Shown in pieces: positions 1 through 6,091 of a stretch of DNA of 7,218 nucleotides. Below the pieces are notes generated by a model. The model was not told the DNA's origin. It did no database searches and was given only the letters and a program-made list of their open reading frames with translations. Source of the DNA: Vicinamibacteria bacterium (GTDB lineage Bacteria; Acidobacteriota; Vicinamibacteria; Fen-336; JAGNNV01); the NCBI GenBank assembly GCA_016650185.1, contig JAENWE010000355.1, positions 1-7,218 on the forward strand, written 5' to 3'. Position 1 is the stretch's first letter, and each line of letters starts with the position of its first letter. A program made the position numbers and the translations under genes.

Positions 1-558
1 GTTGCTCTTGGCCAGGGAGAGTCGACGAAGATTGTCAGCCTTCAGCCGTTCGAGCTCGCCTTGCGGGAACTTCGGATTCAAGGTCAGGTCCGCCACGAGC
101 TTCACCAGGTCAGGGGCGAATTCGGAAAGCGAGGAGCCCGTGACCACCGCGGTATCGGCGCCCACCTGAAGATCGACCTGACCGCCCATCTGTGCGGCCG
201 CCCTGGAAATCTGCGGTCCGGTCATGGCGGCCGTGCCTTCACGCATGAGCTGCGCGGTGAGATCGCCCAGCCAGACCTCGCCGGCGCTTTCGTAGCTGTT
301 CCCCGCAGCTACGTACAGGCCGAGGTCGATCTTGGGCGTAGACCCGTAGTTGACGAGAGTGACCGAGAGGCCGTTGTCGAGAACGAAATCTTTCGGAGTG
401 GCGACGGAGAAGTCACGAGGAGGAGCGGGAGACGGAGGCCTCTCCTTTGCCGTGGCCGGAGGCGCCTCGGTCTGAGCGGCGGCTAGCGATGCCGCGGCGG
501 CGAAGACGAAGGAGAAAAGCAATTGCGGTCTGAGGTTCCTGTTGATGCTCATGGTCAT
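1..558 (-). CDS. M16-family peptidase-like protein, probable non-catalytic partner subunit (C-terminus cut off by window edge)
   Basis: The first 186 residues are visible and the gene runs off the left edge. A signal peptide is clear: a short basic segment (NRNLR), a hydrophobic core at about residues 13-28 and an Ala-rich cleavage region ending LAAA before Gln29. A Pro-rich linker (about 33-48) leads into the M16 N-terminal fold, with the typical strand 'LDNGLSVTLV' at about 60-69. Where active members carry HxxEH, this protein reads DLTAQ (99-103), still followed by the family-like 'LMREGT', so all three residues of that motif that bind zinc or catalyse are replaced. In known two-subunit M16B enzymes such a partner supplies substrate-binding Arg/Tyr in its C-terminal half, which is outside the window. 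It begins 7 bases after the stop of the active M16 gene, so the two are almost certainly cotranscribed and probably form a periplasmic heterodimer. ATG at 558 is preferred because GAGGA (563-567) lies 4 bases upstream; ATG at 552 is also possible. Confidence 0.88.
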   Translation of the reverse strand, partial: MTMSINRNLRPQLLFSFVFAAAASLAAAQTEAPPATAKERPPSPAPPRDFSVATPKDFVLDNGLSVTLVNYGSTPKIDLGLYVAAGNSYESAGEVWLGDLTAQLMREGTAAMTGPQISRAAAQMGGQVDLQVGADTAVVTGSSLSEFAPDLVKLVADLTLNPKFPQGELERLKADNLRRLSLAKSN

Positions 559-565
559 GGATTCC

Positions 566-1966
566 TCAGTTCGCTTCCTGGTTGGAGGATTTCGGGCTGT
601 CAGCCTTGGGCGCATCGGCCTTGCCAGGGACGGTCAGGATGGTGCGATTTGTCGAGCGCAGATACTCCTGCGCGGTTTTCTGGATCAACTCCGGCGTCAC
701 CTTGGCGAACTCGGCTTCCAAGCCATTGATCCGCCCCGGATCGTCGTCGAAGAGGGCGAACGAGGCAAGAAGGTTGGCCTTCCCGAAACCGAAAAAGTCC
801 TCCATCTGAGCGTAGAGCCAGGAGCGCGCCTTCACCTTGGCGAGGTCCAGAGTGGCCACGTCTATGGGAGCAGCGCGCAGCTTCTCGATCTCTGCGTCGA
901 ATGCGGCCAGAACGGCCTCGGTCGAGGTGGTCTTGTCATGGAACAGGTACGCCTGCAGGAATGTGGGACCGTTGATGTCGAACAGGTTGCCGAGGTCGGA
1001 GTTGATGCCGCCCGAAACCTCGTCGGTGTAGCCCTTGTCCTGGACCAGAGCCTGGTGCAACCGGCTGTCCTTGCCCTGGAGGAGGATCTGATCGATGAGG
1101 CCCATGGCGAAATACTCGGGCGTCATGCGGCCAGGCGCGTGATAGGCCACCGCCAGAGCAGGGCGAGGCGCCTCGGGATAGTGCTTGACTGCGCGCTTCT
1201 CCTTTTCCTGTCGCGGCTCTGAGATATCGGCGCTTGGAGGAAGGGTGACCGCCTTGATCGAACCGAAGTACTTCTTGATCCAGGCCAGAGTCTGGGCCGG
1301 ATCGATATCGCCCGAAACCACGAGGGCGGCGTTGTTGGGTGAGTAGTAGGTCTCGAAGAAGCTCTTCGCATCGGCGAGGGTTGCGGCGTCGAGCTCGGCG
1401 AGGTCGCCGTAGAAGTTATGCGCGTTGTACCAGTTGGTGTTCGCGGTCATAGGCATGTCGATCCAGGGAAACCCGCCGTAGGGCTGGTTGAGCACGTTCA
1501 CCTTGACTTCGTTCTTGACCACTCCCTGTTGATTGGTGAGGTTGTCCTGATCGATGGCCAGACCCTTCATTCGGTCCGCCTCGGCCCAAAGCACGGTCTC
1601 GACGGTATTGGCCGGGACCACTTGGTAGTAGTTGGTGAAATCGAAACGGGTGGACCCGTTCATCACTCCGCCGTTTTTCTGGATGAGGCGCACGAATTCC
1701 ATTTTGCCGAGATTGCCAGAGCCCTGGAACATCAGGTGTTCAAACAAATGAGCAAAGCCGGTGCGACCCTTCGGTTCGATCCGGAAACCGATGTTGTAGT
1801 ACACGGTCACGGTCGCGGTGGGGGCGGTTGTGTCCTTCGAAAGGACAACCTTCAGACCATTGTCGAGCTTGTGATACTCGAATGGAACCTTCAGGGTCTC
1901 AGCCGCCGAGGCGGTCAGCGGAGCGGTCGCGAGGGCGAGCGCCACAACGGTCAATCGGTATCGCAA
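566..1966 (-). CDS. Secreted M16 family zinc metallopeptidase (catalytic subunit)
   Basis: This complete 466-residue protein is the usual length for a two-domain M16B (mitochondrial processing peptidase-like) enzyme. Residues 1-21 form a signal peptide (MRYR, hydrophobic core, cleavage after ASA), pointing to the periplasm. The inverted zinc motif is HLFEH at 73-77 (His73 and His77 bind zinc, Glu76 is catalytic), and the third ligand is Glu153 in VVKNEVKVN, 76 residues on, as the family requires. 'YYSPNNAALVVSGDID' (207-222) marks the end of the first domain. The second domain contains 'GKDSRLHQALV' (298-308). A hydrophilic Lys/Ser/Pro tail (449-466) follows the last strand. The start is TTG: AGGAGA (1977-1982) lies 10 bases upstream and I found no better in-frame ATG nearby. 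Expected role: ATP-independent cleavage of peptides inside a closed chamber formed with the inactive M16 protein encoded directly downstream. The natural substrate cannot be read from sequence. Confidence 0.95.
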   Translation of the reverse strand: MRYRLTVVALALATAPLTASAAETLKVPFEYHKLDNGLKVVLSKDTTAPTATVTVYYNIGFRIEPKGRTGFAHLFEHLMFQGSGNLGKMEFVRLIQKNGGVMNGSTRFDFTNYYQVVPANTVETVLWAEADRMKGLAIDQDNLTNQQGVVKNEVKVNVLNQPYGGFPWIDMPMTANTNWYNAHNFYGDLAELDAATLADAKSFFETYYSPNNAALVVSGDIDPAQTLAWIKKYFGSIKAVTLPPSADISEPRQEKEKRAVKHYPEAPRPALAVAYHAPGRMTPEYFAMGLIDQILLQGKDSRLHQALVQDKGYTDEVSGGINSDLGNLFDINGPTFLQAYLFHDKTTSTEAVLAAFDAEIEKLRAAPIDVATLDLAKVKARSWLYAQMEDFFGFGKANLLASFALFDDDPGRINGLEAEFAKVTPELIQKTAQEYLRSTNRTILTVPGKADAPKADSPKSSNQEAN

Positions 1967-2082
1967 GGGTCTTTGATCTCCTGGGGTGTTCTGGCATCTA
2001 TTGAAGCTAAGGGATGGGTGAAGCTAAGGGATGGGGTGAAGTTAAGGGATGGGGGCGGCCAATCCTCGCGGCGGAAAGACAC
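1951..2082 (-). CDS. Possible 43-residue leader ORF before the M16 operon (speculative)
   Basis: A GTG codon at 2082 is preceded by AAGGAG (2093-2098) at a 10-base spacing. It opens a 43-codon frame that stops at 1951-1953, so its end overlaps the TTG start of the M16 peptidase by 16 bases in another frame. The product would be Pro/Ser-rich in its middle (PPPSLNFTPSLSFTHP), because the three-copy DNA repeat is translated there. The M16 ribosome binding site lies inside this frame, so translation of the leader could couple to, or interfere with, that of the peptidase. No signal peptide, transmembrane segment or known family is visible. The frame stays open well upstream of the GTG, as often happens by chance in GC-rich DNA, so this may be an accident. 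Confidence 0.2.
   Translation of the reverse strand: MSFRREDWPPPSLNFTPSLSFTHPLASIDARTPQEIKDPCDTD
2003..2056. repeat. Three-copy 17-18 bp tandem repeat in the M16 upstream region
   Basis: Three head-to-tail copies with consensus GAAGCTAAGGGATGGGGT on the plus strand lie at 2003-2019 (17 bases), 2020-2037 (18 bases) and 2038-2055/2056. The copies differ by one C-to-T change in the third and by the number of Gs at the end of the unit. The array is about 37 bases upstream of the M16 TTG start, in the only sizeable gap between the ABC-F gene and the M16 operon. It could be repeated binding sites for a regulator, a slippage-prone tract, or a neutral duplication. The repeat is directly visible; its function is not. 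Confidence 0.85.
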
Positions 2083-2115
2083 GCGCCCTTGGCTCCTTAG
2101 ACGGACCGAGACTCG

Positions 2116-2132
2116 AAAAGGTTCCCGAAACC
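2116..2132 (-). terminator. Weak candidate terminator after the ABC-F gene
   Basis: On the minus strand, 67 bases past the ABC-F stop codon, GGTTTCGGGAACC can form a hairpin of four Watson-Crick pairs plus one G-U, followed at once by TTTTC. The stem is short and would be a poor stand-alone intrinsic terminator. It is the best such signal seen between the ABC-F stop and the M16 start. Read-through into the M16 operon or Rho-dependent ending is equally possible. Confidence 0.25.
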
Positions 2133-2198
2133 GCAGCGCGCTGTGACGGGGCCCAGCCAAGGTCGACCGGGGCATCCACTGGGGAGAGTCGATCGGCG

Positions 2199-3836
2199 TC
2201 AGTTATGAACGCCGGGGGCTTCGTGACCGGTGCGGGCGACGTACTCGACGTACGTGCCGGGGTAAAGATGCGGCTCCGTTTCCATCCCTGATTCGCCGCC
2301 GAGTTCGATGACCCGATTCGAGAGACCTCGGAGGAACGCGCGGTCGTGGGACACGAAGATCATGGTGCCTTCGAAGTCCTTCAGGGCCTCCACCAGCATT
2401 TCCTTGGTGGCGAGGTCCAGGTGGTTTGTGGGCTCGTCAAGGACCAGGAAGTTCGGCGGGTTGTGCAGCATGCGGGCCATCACCAGCCGTGATTTCTCTC
2501 CACCGGACAGAGCGCGGATCTTCTTCTCGACGTCGTCGCCCGAGAACTGGAAGGCGCCAAGCACGCTGCGAAGCGACCCCACGCTGTCGCTCGGAAAATC
2601 CTGGACCATCTGATCCCACACCGTGAGGTCGGGGCTGAGAATGTCGAGGGCCTGCTGGGCAAAGTAACCCAGACGCAGACTGGCCCCGAGGCGGACCGAA
2701 CCCGAGTCGGGCTCGAGGGCCCCCGCGATCATCTTCAGCAGGGTCGACTTCCCCGCTCCGTTTTTGCCCATCACGCAGTGTCGTTCGCCTCGACGGACGA
2801 TCAGGCTGAAATCCTTGTGGACCACCCGCGGCCCGTAGGACTTCGAGACTCCTTCGAGAACGGCCACTTCGTCACCCGAACGCGGCGGCGTCTTGAACGC
2901 GAAACTGACCACCACCCGCCTCTTGGGCGGCTCGACCCGCTCGATCTTGTCCAGAGCCTTGATCCGGCTTTGGACCTGCGCCGCTTTGGCCGCGTGGGCG
3001 GCGAAACGGTCGATGAAGCGCTGCTCCTTCGCGAACATGGCCTGCTGGCGCGCGAACTGGGCCTCTTGATTGGCCTCGCGCAGCGCGCGTTCCCGCTCGT
3101 AGAAGTCGTAGTCGCCGGAGTAGACGGTGATCTCACCGCTGTCGATCTCCGCGATCTTGGTGACGATCCGGTTCATGAAATCGCGGTCGTGCGAGGTCAT
3201 GAGCAGGGCAGCATCGATCGACTTCAGGAAGGACTCGAGCCAGACGATGGATTCGATATCGAGATGATTCGTGGGTTCGTCCATGAGCAGGACGTCGGGC
3301 TTGCCCAGGAGGACTCGAGCCAGAGCGACCCGCATCTTCCAGCCGCCCGACAGGGCCCCTACATCGCCGTCGACGATGGCGTCGTCAAATCCCAGGCCGT
3401 GCAGGACTTCACGCGCCTGGGCTTCGAGGGCGTAGCCGCCGAGGTGGTCATACTCTTCCTGGACGGCGCCGAACCGCTCCAGGATCTTGTCCATCTTGTC
3501 GGCCTTATCGGGATCGCCCATGTCGTGCTGGAGGGCCTCGAGCTCGTGATGGAGATCGCCCAGCCGGCCGCTGCCCGCGATCGCTTCATCCAGCACCGAA
3601 CGGCCCGACATCTCCTCCACATCCTGGCGGAAGTAGCCGATGGTGAGCTTTTTGGGGACGGAGACGTCGCCCTCGTCGGCGGTCTCTTCGCCGGTGATCA
3701 AGCGGAACAGAGTGGTCTTTCCGGCTCCATTCGGACCCACCAGGCCGACCTTCTCGCCGGGGTTGAGCTGAAAGGCGGCGTCCACGAACAGGATCTGTTT
3801 GCCGTACTGCTTCTGGATACGCGAAAGGGAAATCAT
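2199..3836 (-). CDS. ABC-F family ATPase (ribosome-associated translation factor)
   Basis: The 545-residue protein has two ABC ATPase domains in tandem and no transmembrane segments, the ABC-F layout. Domain 1 has Walker A GPNGAGKT (34-41), signature LSGGWKMR (162-169), Walker B with DEPTNHLD (186-193; catalytic Glu187) and switch His216. Domain 2 has GKNGAGKST (357-365), LSGGEKSR (443-450), DEPTNHLD (467-474; Glu468) and His497. Between them, about 240-320, lies the charged helical linker (P-site tRNA interaction motif), including KAAQVQSRIKALDK (284-297). All catalytic residues are intact. Family members bind the ribosomal E site and reach towards the P-site tRNA to relieve stalled or drug-blocked translation. 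I see no obvious EttA-type arm insertion in domain 1 and no long C-terminal coiled coil of the Uup type, so a general YbiT/YdiF-like member is more likely than these. Whether it gives antibiotic resistance cannot be told. The start ATG lacks a clear Shine-Dalgarno sequence and follows a possible RNA fold. Confidence 0.95.
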   Translation of the reverse strand: MISLSRIQKQYGKQILFVDAAFQLNPGEKVGLVGPNGAGKTTLFRLITGEETADEGDVSVPKKLTIGYFRQDVEEMSGRSVLDEAIAGSGRLGDLHHELEALQHDMGDPDKADKMDKILERFGAVQEEYDHLGGYALEAQAREVLHGLGFDDAIVDGDVGALSGGWKMRVALARVLLGKPDVLLMDEPTNHLDIESIVWLESFLKSIDAALLMTSHDRDFMNRIVTKIAEIDSGEITVYSGDYDFYERERALREANQEAQFARQQAMFAKEQRFIDRFAAHAAKAAQVQSRIKALDKIERVEPPKRRVVVSFAFKTPPRSGDEVAVLEGVSKSYGPRVVHKDFSLIVRRGERHCVMGKNGAGKSTLLKMIAGALEPDSGSVRLGASLRLGYFAQQALDILSPDLTVWDQMVQDFPSDSVGSLRSVLGAFQFSGDDVEKKIRALSGGEKSRLVMARMLHNPPNFLVLDEPTNHLDLATKEMLVEALKDFEGTMIFVSHDRAFLRGLSNRVIELGGESGMETEPHLYPGTYVEYVARTGHEAPGVHN

Positions 3837-3883
3837 GGCGAGCCGGTTAGTTTAGTTCGTCTGGACGCTCGCCGGCCGTCCAG
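3837..3883 (-). promoter_or_regulatory. Potential RNA fold (hairpin or H-type pseudoknot) ending at the ABC-F start codon
   Basis: In the minus-strand transcript CTGGACG (3883-3877) pairs perfectly with CGTCCAG (3867-3861) around the 9-base loop GCCGGCGAG. Six loop bases, GGCGAG (3873-3868), are complementary to CTCGCC (3842-3837), the bases directly before the ATG. The two helices nest as an H-type pseudoknot or could compete as alternative hairpins. The AT-rich segment ACTAAACTAA between them holds the only -10-like sequence (TAAACT). If transcription starts there, the message would be almost leaderless and the fold would not form. The complementarity is seen; a regulatory role is inferred. 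Confidence 0.3.
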
Positions 3884-3892
3884 GTTGCGGGG

Positions 3893-3927
3893 AAAAAGAA
3901 ATTGGGACGACCCGAAGGTCGTCCCAA
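3893..3927 (-). terminator. Intrinsic terminator of the TVNG-repeat protein gene
   Basis: An 11-bp perfect inverted repeat (3902-3912 with 3917-3927) reads on the minus strand as TTGGGACGACC, TTCG loop, GGTCGTCCCAA, followed by TTTCTTTTT. The extra-stable UUCG tetraloop, GC-rich stem and U-rich tail are textbook for Rho-independent termination. It lies 34 bases after the stop codon of the gene ending at 3962. No T-tract follows on the plus side, so it should act only on minus-strand transcription and insulate the ABC-F gene from its upstream neighbour. Confidence 0.9.
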
Positions 3928-3961
3928 GGCAACGGTTCCGAAGGTTCTTCGGGCGAATCGG

Positions 3962-4882
3962 CTATTGATCGCCGCCCTTGGAGATCCGGATGCCGCCGTT
4001 GACCGTGGACAGGGCCAGTTCACGACCGCCCTTGCCCAGCCGGCCTTCCGCCGATCGCGGTCCGTACTTCTTCCGAACCTCGATCTCGTCGAACTCGCTG
4101 GTGATTCCGCCATTGACGGTCCGGGCCGAGACATCGGCGTTCAGTCCCTCGGGAAGCCGCAGCCGCACCGAGCCATTCACGGTGGAGAGCTTGACGTCGT
4201 CAGCCGAACTGCCGCCGTCGCGAACCGCGGCCCGGATGGAACCGTTGACCGTGGTGGCCTCGGTGAGAGTGCCCGCATCTACCTCGATGCTCCCGTTGAC
4301 CGTGGAGACCGCGGCGCGGCCGGCCACCTCGGCATGGATGCTGCCGTTCACGGTTCGACCCTCGAAGGCGATATCGCTGGGAATCTGGAGTTCCCACTCC
4401 ACATTGACGTCGTTGTTGCGGACATTCATTCGACCGCCCCCGCCGGGCTTGCACACGTTGGGGCGGGACTCATCCCGGCTCGGGTAGAGCGCGCAGACCG
4501 TGACCCCACCCGAATGAGGCACCACCTCGATGGTCACCGACTCAGGATCGCTCCGTCGCCCGGTGCGGATGGCCACGAGCTGGATTTCTGAACCGCTCGA
4601 AGCCACGGCGCGGATGGGGCCGTTGATACCGCGCACCTCAAAGGTCTTCCCAGCGGCCAGCTTGCCCGACCATTTGAAAGCAGGAGCCGTGCGCTTGGGA
4701 CCATTGAAGGCCTCCGCGAAACCTTCGCCCATCTCCTCGAACCACGAACCGAGCGAGTCAAAGTTCCAGGAGGCGGTCTCCTTGGATTTCTCGGACTTCT
4801 GGCCGGCTTGGGCGGGGCCCGCGACCAGACCGGCGGAGGCCAGGGTGGTCAAAAAAGTGAATGCAAGTCTGGAAATCTTCAT
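3962..4882 (-). CDS. Secreted DUF4097-like TVNG-repeat (predicted beta-solenoid) protein
   Basis: The 306-residue product starts at the ATG at 4882, where AGAGAGG (4891-4897) lies 8 bases upstream; the frame is open further upstream, but that stretch does not look like protein. Residues 1-26 are a clear signal peptide (MKISR, hydrophobic core, AQA before Gly27). After a charged linker, ING (86-88) and then six TVNG motifs recur at 177, 194, 211, 234, 255 and 293, each followed by G/S-I/V and an alternating strand. This is the pattern of DUF4097-type putative adhesin domains, thought to form right-handed beta-helices. Cys130 and Cys144 flank a short insertion and could form a disulfide in the oxidising periplasm. 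No lipobox or sorting motif is visible, so it is probably periplasmic or released. The gene is monocistronic, between a divergent promoter region and its own terminator. Its cellular role is unknown. Confidence 0.9.
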   Translation of the reverse strand: MKISRLAFTFLTTLASAGLVAGPAQAGQKSEKSKETASWNFDSLGSWFEEMGEGFAEAFNGPKRTAPAFKWSGKLAAGKTFEVRGINGPIRAVASSGSEIQLVAIRTGRRSDPESVTIEVVPHSGGVTVCALYPSRDESRPNVCKPGGGGRMNVRNNDVNVEWELQIPSDIAFEGRTVNGSIHAEVAGRAAVSTVNGSIEVDAGTLTEATTVNGSIRAAVRDGGSSADDVKLSTVNGSVRLRLPEGLNADVSARTVNGGITSEFDEIEVRKKYGPRSAEGRLGKGGRELALSTVNGGIRISKGGDQ

Positions 4883-4929
4883 GGAATGAACCTCTCTCTT
4901 GTGAGAGTAGACGGCCGGCGGCCGGTCGA

Positions 4930-4987
4930 GGTTCCGTCCGGCTCGAGAAAAGGCGCGGAATGACGGACGTACAATCGGGTTCCGTCC
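4930..4987. repeat. GGTTCCGTCC direct repeat pair in the divergent promoter region
   Basis: The 10-mer GGTTCCGTCC occurs exactly at 4930-4939 and at 4978-4987, start to start 48 bases. Between them CGGACG (4964-4969) is the inverse of CGTCCG in the first copy (4935-4940). The copies flank the likely -10 element of the rightward gene. The arrangement suggests operator half-sites, but no known regulator motif is recognised and chance is possible. Confidence 0.35.
4970..4975 (+). promoter_or_regulatory. Candidate -10 element for the flavoenzyme gene
   Basis: TACAAT matches the sigma-70 -10 consensus at five of six bases and lies 42 bases before the ATG at 5018, in the 135-base gap between divergent genes. 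No good -35 hexamer is present at 17 bases upstream (GAAAAG is there), so the promoter may need an activator or a different sigma factor, or the match may be accidental. Confidence 0.3.
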
Positions 4988-5017
4988 TTGGAGAGAGGAC
5001 ACCGTTCCCAAAGAAAC

Positions 5018-6016
5018 ATGGCATCCCGACTCCAAAACGCGGCCGTTCAGCGCTTTCTGACCCACGCCGGGGTAGAGACGCCGGTGATCTGCGGCCCCAT
5101 GTATCCGTGCAGCAATCCAGAACTGGTGGCGGCGGTGTCGGCCGCGGGAGGTCTGGGCATCGTTCAACCCATCTCTCTGACCTACGTCCACGGCCACGAC
5201 TTCCGCGAGGGCCTGCGCCTGATCCGCCGTCTTTCGGGGGGCAAGCCCATCGGAATGAACGCTCTCATCGAGGCCTCATCCGAAATCTACAAACGGCGGA
5301 TGGAGCAGTGGATCGACATCGCCCTTGAGGAGGGTGTCCGTTTCTTCGTGACCTCGCTCGGAAATCCGCGCTGGATCGTCGAGAAGGCCCACGCGATGGG
5401 TGCGGCGGTCTATCACGACGCCACGGAACGGCGCTTCGCCGAGAAGGCGATGGCGGCCGGTGTCGATGGGTTGATCGCGGTCAACAAGCGCGCCGGGGGA
5501 CACCTGGGAGGACTCGCGATGACCGAGCTGTTCGTGCAGCTCCTGGATCTCGGCGTGCCCGTGATCTGCGCCGGCGGCATCGGCGATGAAAACGATTTCC
5601 TCCGCGCCCTCGACATCGGCTACGCGGGGGCGCAGCTGGGGACTCGGTTCATCGCCACCAACGAATGCGAGGCGCCTCAGGCCTACAAAGACGCGATCGT
5701 CCGCGCCGCGGCGGATGACGTCGTCACCACCGAGCGACTCTCAGGCGTCCCCGTGGCGGTTCTCAACACGGAGTCGGTGAAGCGCCTCGGGCAGAAGGCC
5801 GGTAGGGTCGCGCGCTGGATGCTCAGTGGCCGCAGGACCAAACACTGGATGCGGACGATCTACGGCATCCGGTCGATCATGGCGCTCAAGCGTGGTCTCC
5901 ATCGGGACGCCCCCGACAAGGACTTCTGGCAGGCGGGCAAGAGCGTCGCCTCCATCTCGTCCATCGAGCCCGCCGGCGATATCGTCCGTCGTTTCGCCCT
6001 GACCCTGTCCGCCTGA
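5018..6016 (+). CDS. Nitronate monooxygenase / 2-nitropropane dioxygenase-like FMN enzyme
   Basis: The 332-residue protein is a single TIM barrel of the NMO/FabK-like flavin family and is soluble, with no signal peptide. The N-terminal strand TPVICGPMYP (21-30) is followed by the typical 'NPELVAAVSAAGGLGIV' helix-turn (33-49). The conserved active-site histidine is His162 in KRAGGHLGG. The FMN phosphate site is formed by CAGGIGD (184-190) and GAQLGTRF (204-211), followed by the family's 'ECEAPQAYKDAIV' (216-228). Family members oxidise alkyl nitronates such as propionate-3-nitronate with O2, a detoxification reaction. Here KRAGGH replaces the EAGGH of well-studied enzymes, so the true substrate is uncertain. 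ATG 5018 is chosen because it starts the conserved part; its Shine-Dalgarno sequence is weak (AGAGAGGA is 18 bases away). An in-frame TTG at 4988 would add ten unlikely residues. The gene is divergent from the TVNG-repeat gene and seems to have its own promoter. Confidence 0.9.
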   Translation: MASRLQNAAVQRFLTHAGVETPVICGPMYPCSNPELVAAVSAAGGLGIVQPISLTYVHGHDFREGLRLIRRLSGGKPIGMNALIEASSEIYKRRMEQWIDIALEEGVRFFVTSLGNPRWIVEKAHAMGAAVYHDATERRFAEKAMAAGVDGLIAVNKRAGGHLGGLAMTELFVQLLDLGVPVICAGGIGDENDFLRALDIGYAGAQLGTRFIATNECEAPQAYKDAIVRAAADDVVTTERLSGVPVAVLNTESVKRLGQKAGRVARWMLSGRRTKHWMRTIYGIRSIMALKRGLHRDAPDKDFWQAGKSVASISSIEPAGDIVRRFALTLSA

Positions 6017-6091
6017 CTCAAGCAGCCGGTCCCCCTGGGACGCAGCTCCTGACGCTGAAGCGGCGGGCCTCGCCTATGCTCCCTTCCCCCA

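Noticed and set aside
2134..2143. CAGCGCGCTG palindrome as an operator
   Set aside because: A single 10-base palindrome of GC-rich composition, with no second copy and no recognised regulator; expected by chance.
1418..2146. 242-codon open frame on the plus strand opposite the M16 peptidase
   Set aside because: It covers the HxxEH-coding region of a clear M16 gene, has no family features, and its end runs through the tandem repeat.
2778..3968. 396-codon open frame on the plus strand opposite the ABC-F gene
   Set aside because: The minus strand encodes an intact two-domain ABC-F protein here. The plus-strand product has no recognisable domain and is the usual antisense frame of GC-rich coding DNA.
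4894..4907. CTCTC/GAGAG hairpin beside the ribosome binding site of the TVNG-repeat gene
   Set aside because: The 5-bp stem in a simple CT/GA tract is too weak to claim as regulation.
4883..5197. 105-codon upstream extension of the TVNG-repeat protein
   Set aside because: The ATG at 4882 has a good ribosome binding site and starts a textbook signal peptide. The extension overlaps the divergent flavoenzyme gene.
6029..6041. GTCCC/GGGAC hairpin between the flavoenzyme and methyltransferase genes as a terminator
   Set aside because: The stem is only 5 bp with a 3-base loop and no T-tract follows; nothing else in the 75-base gap supports termination.
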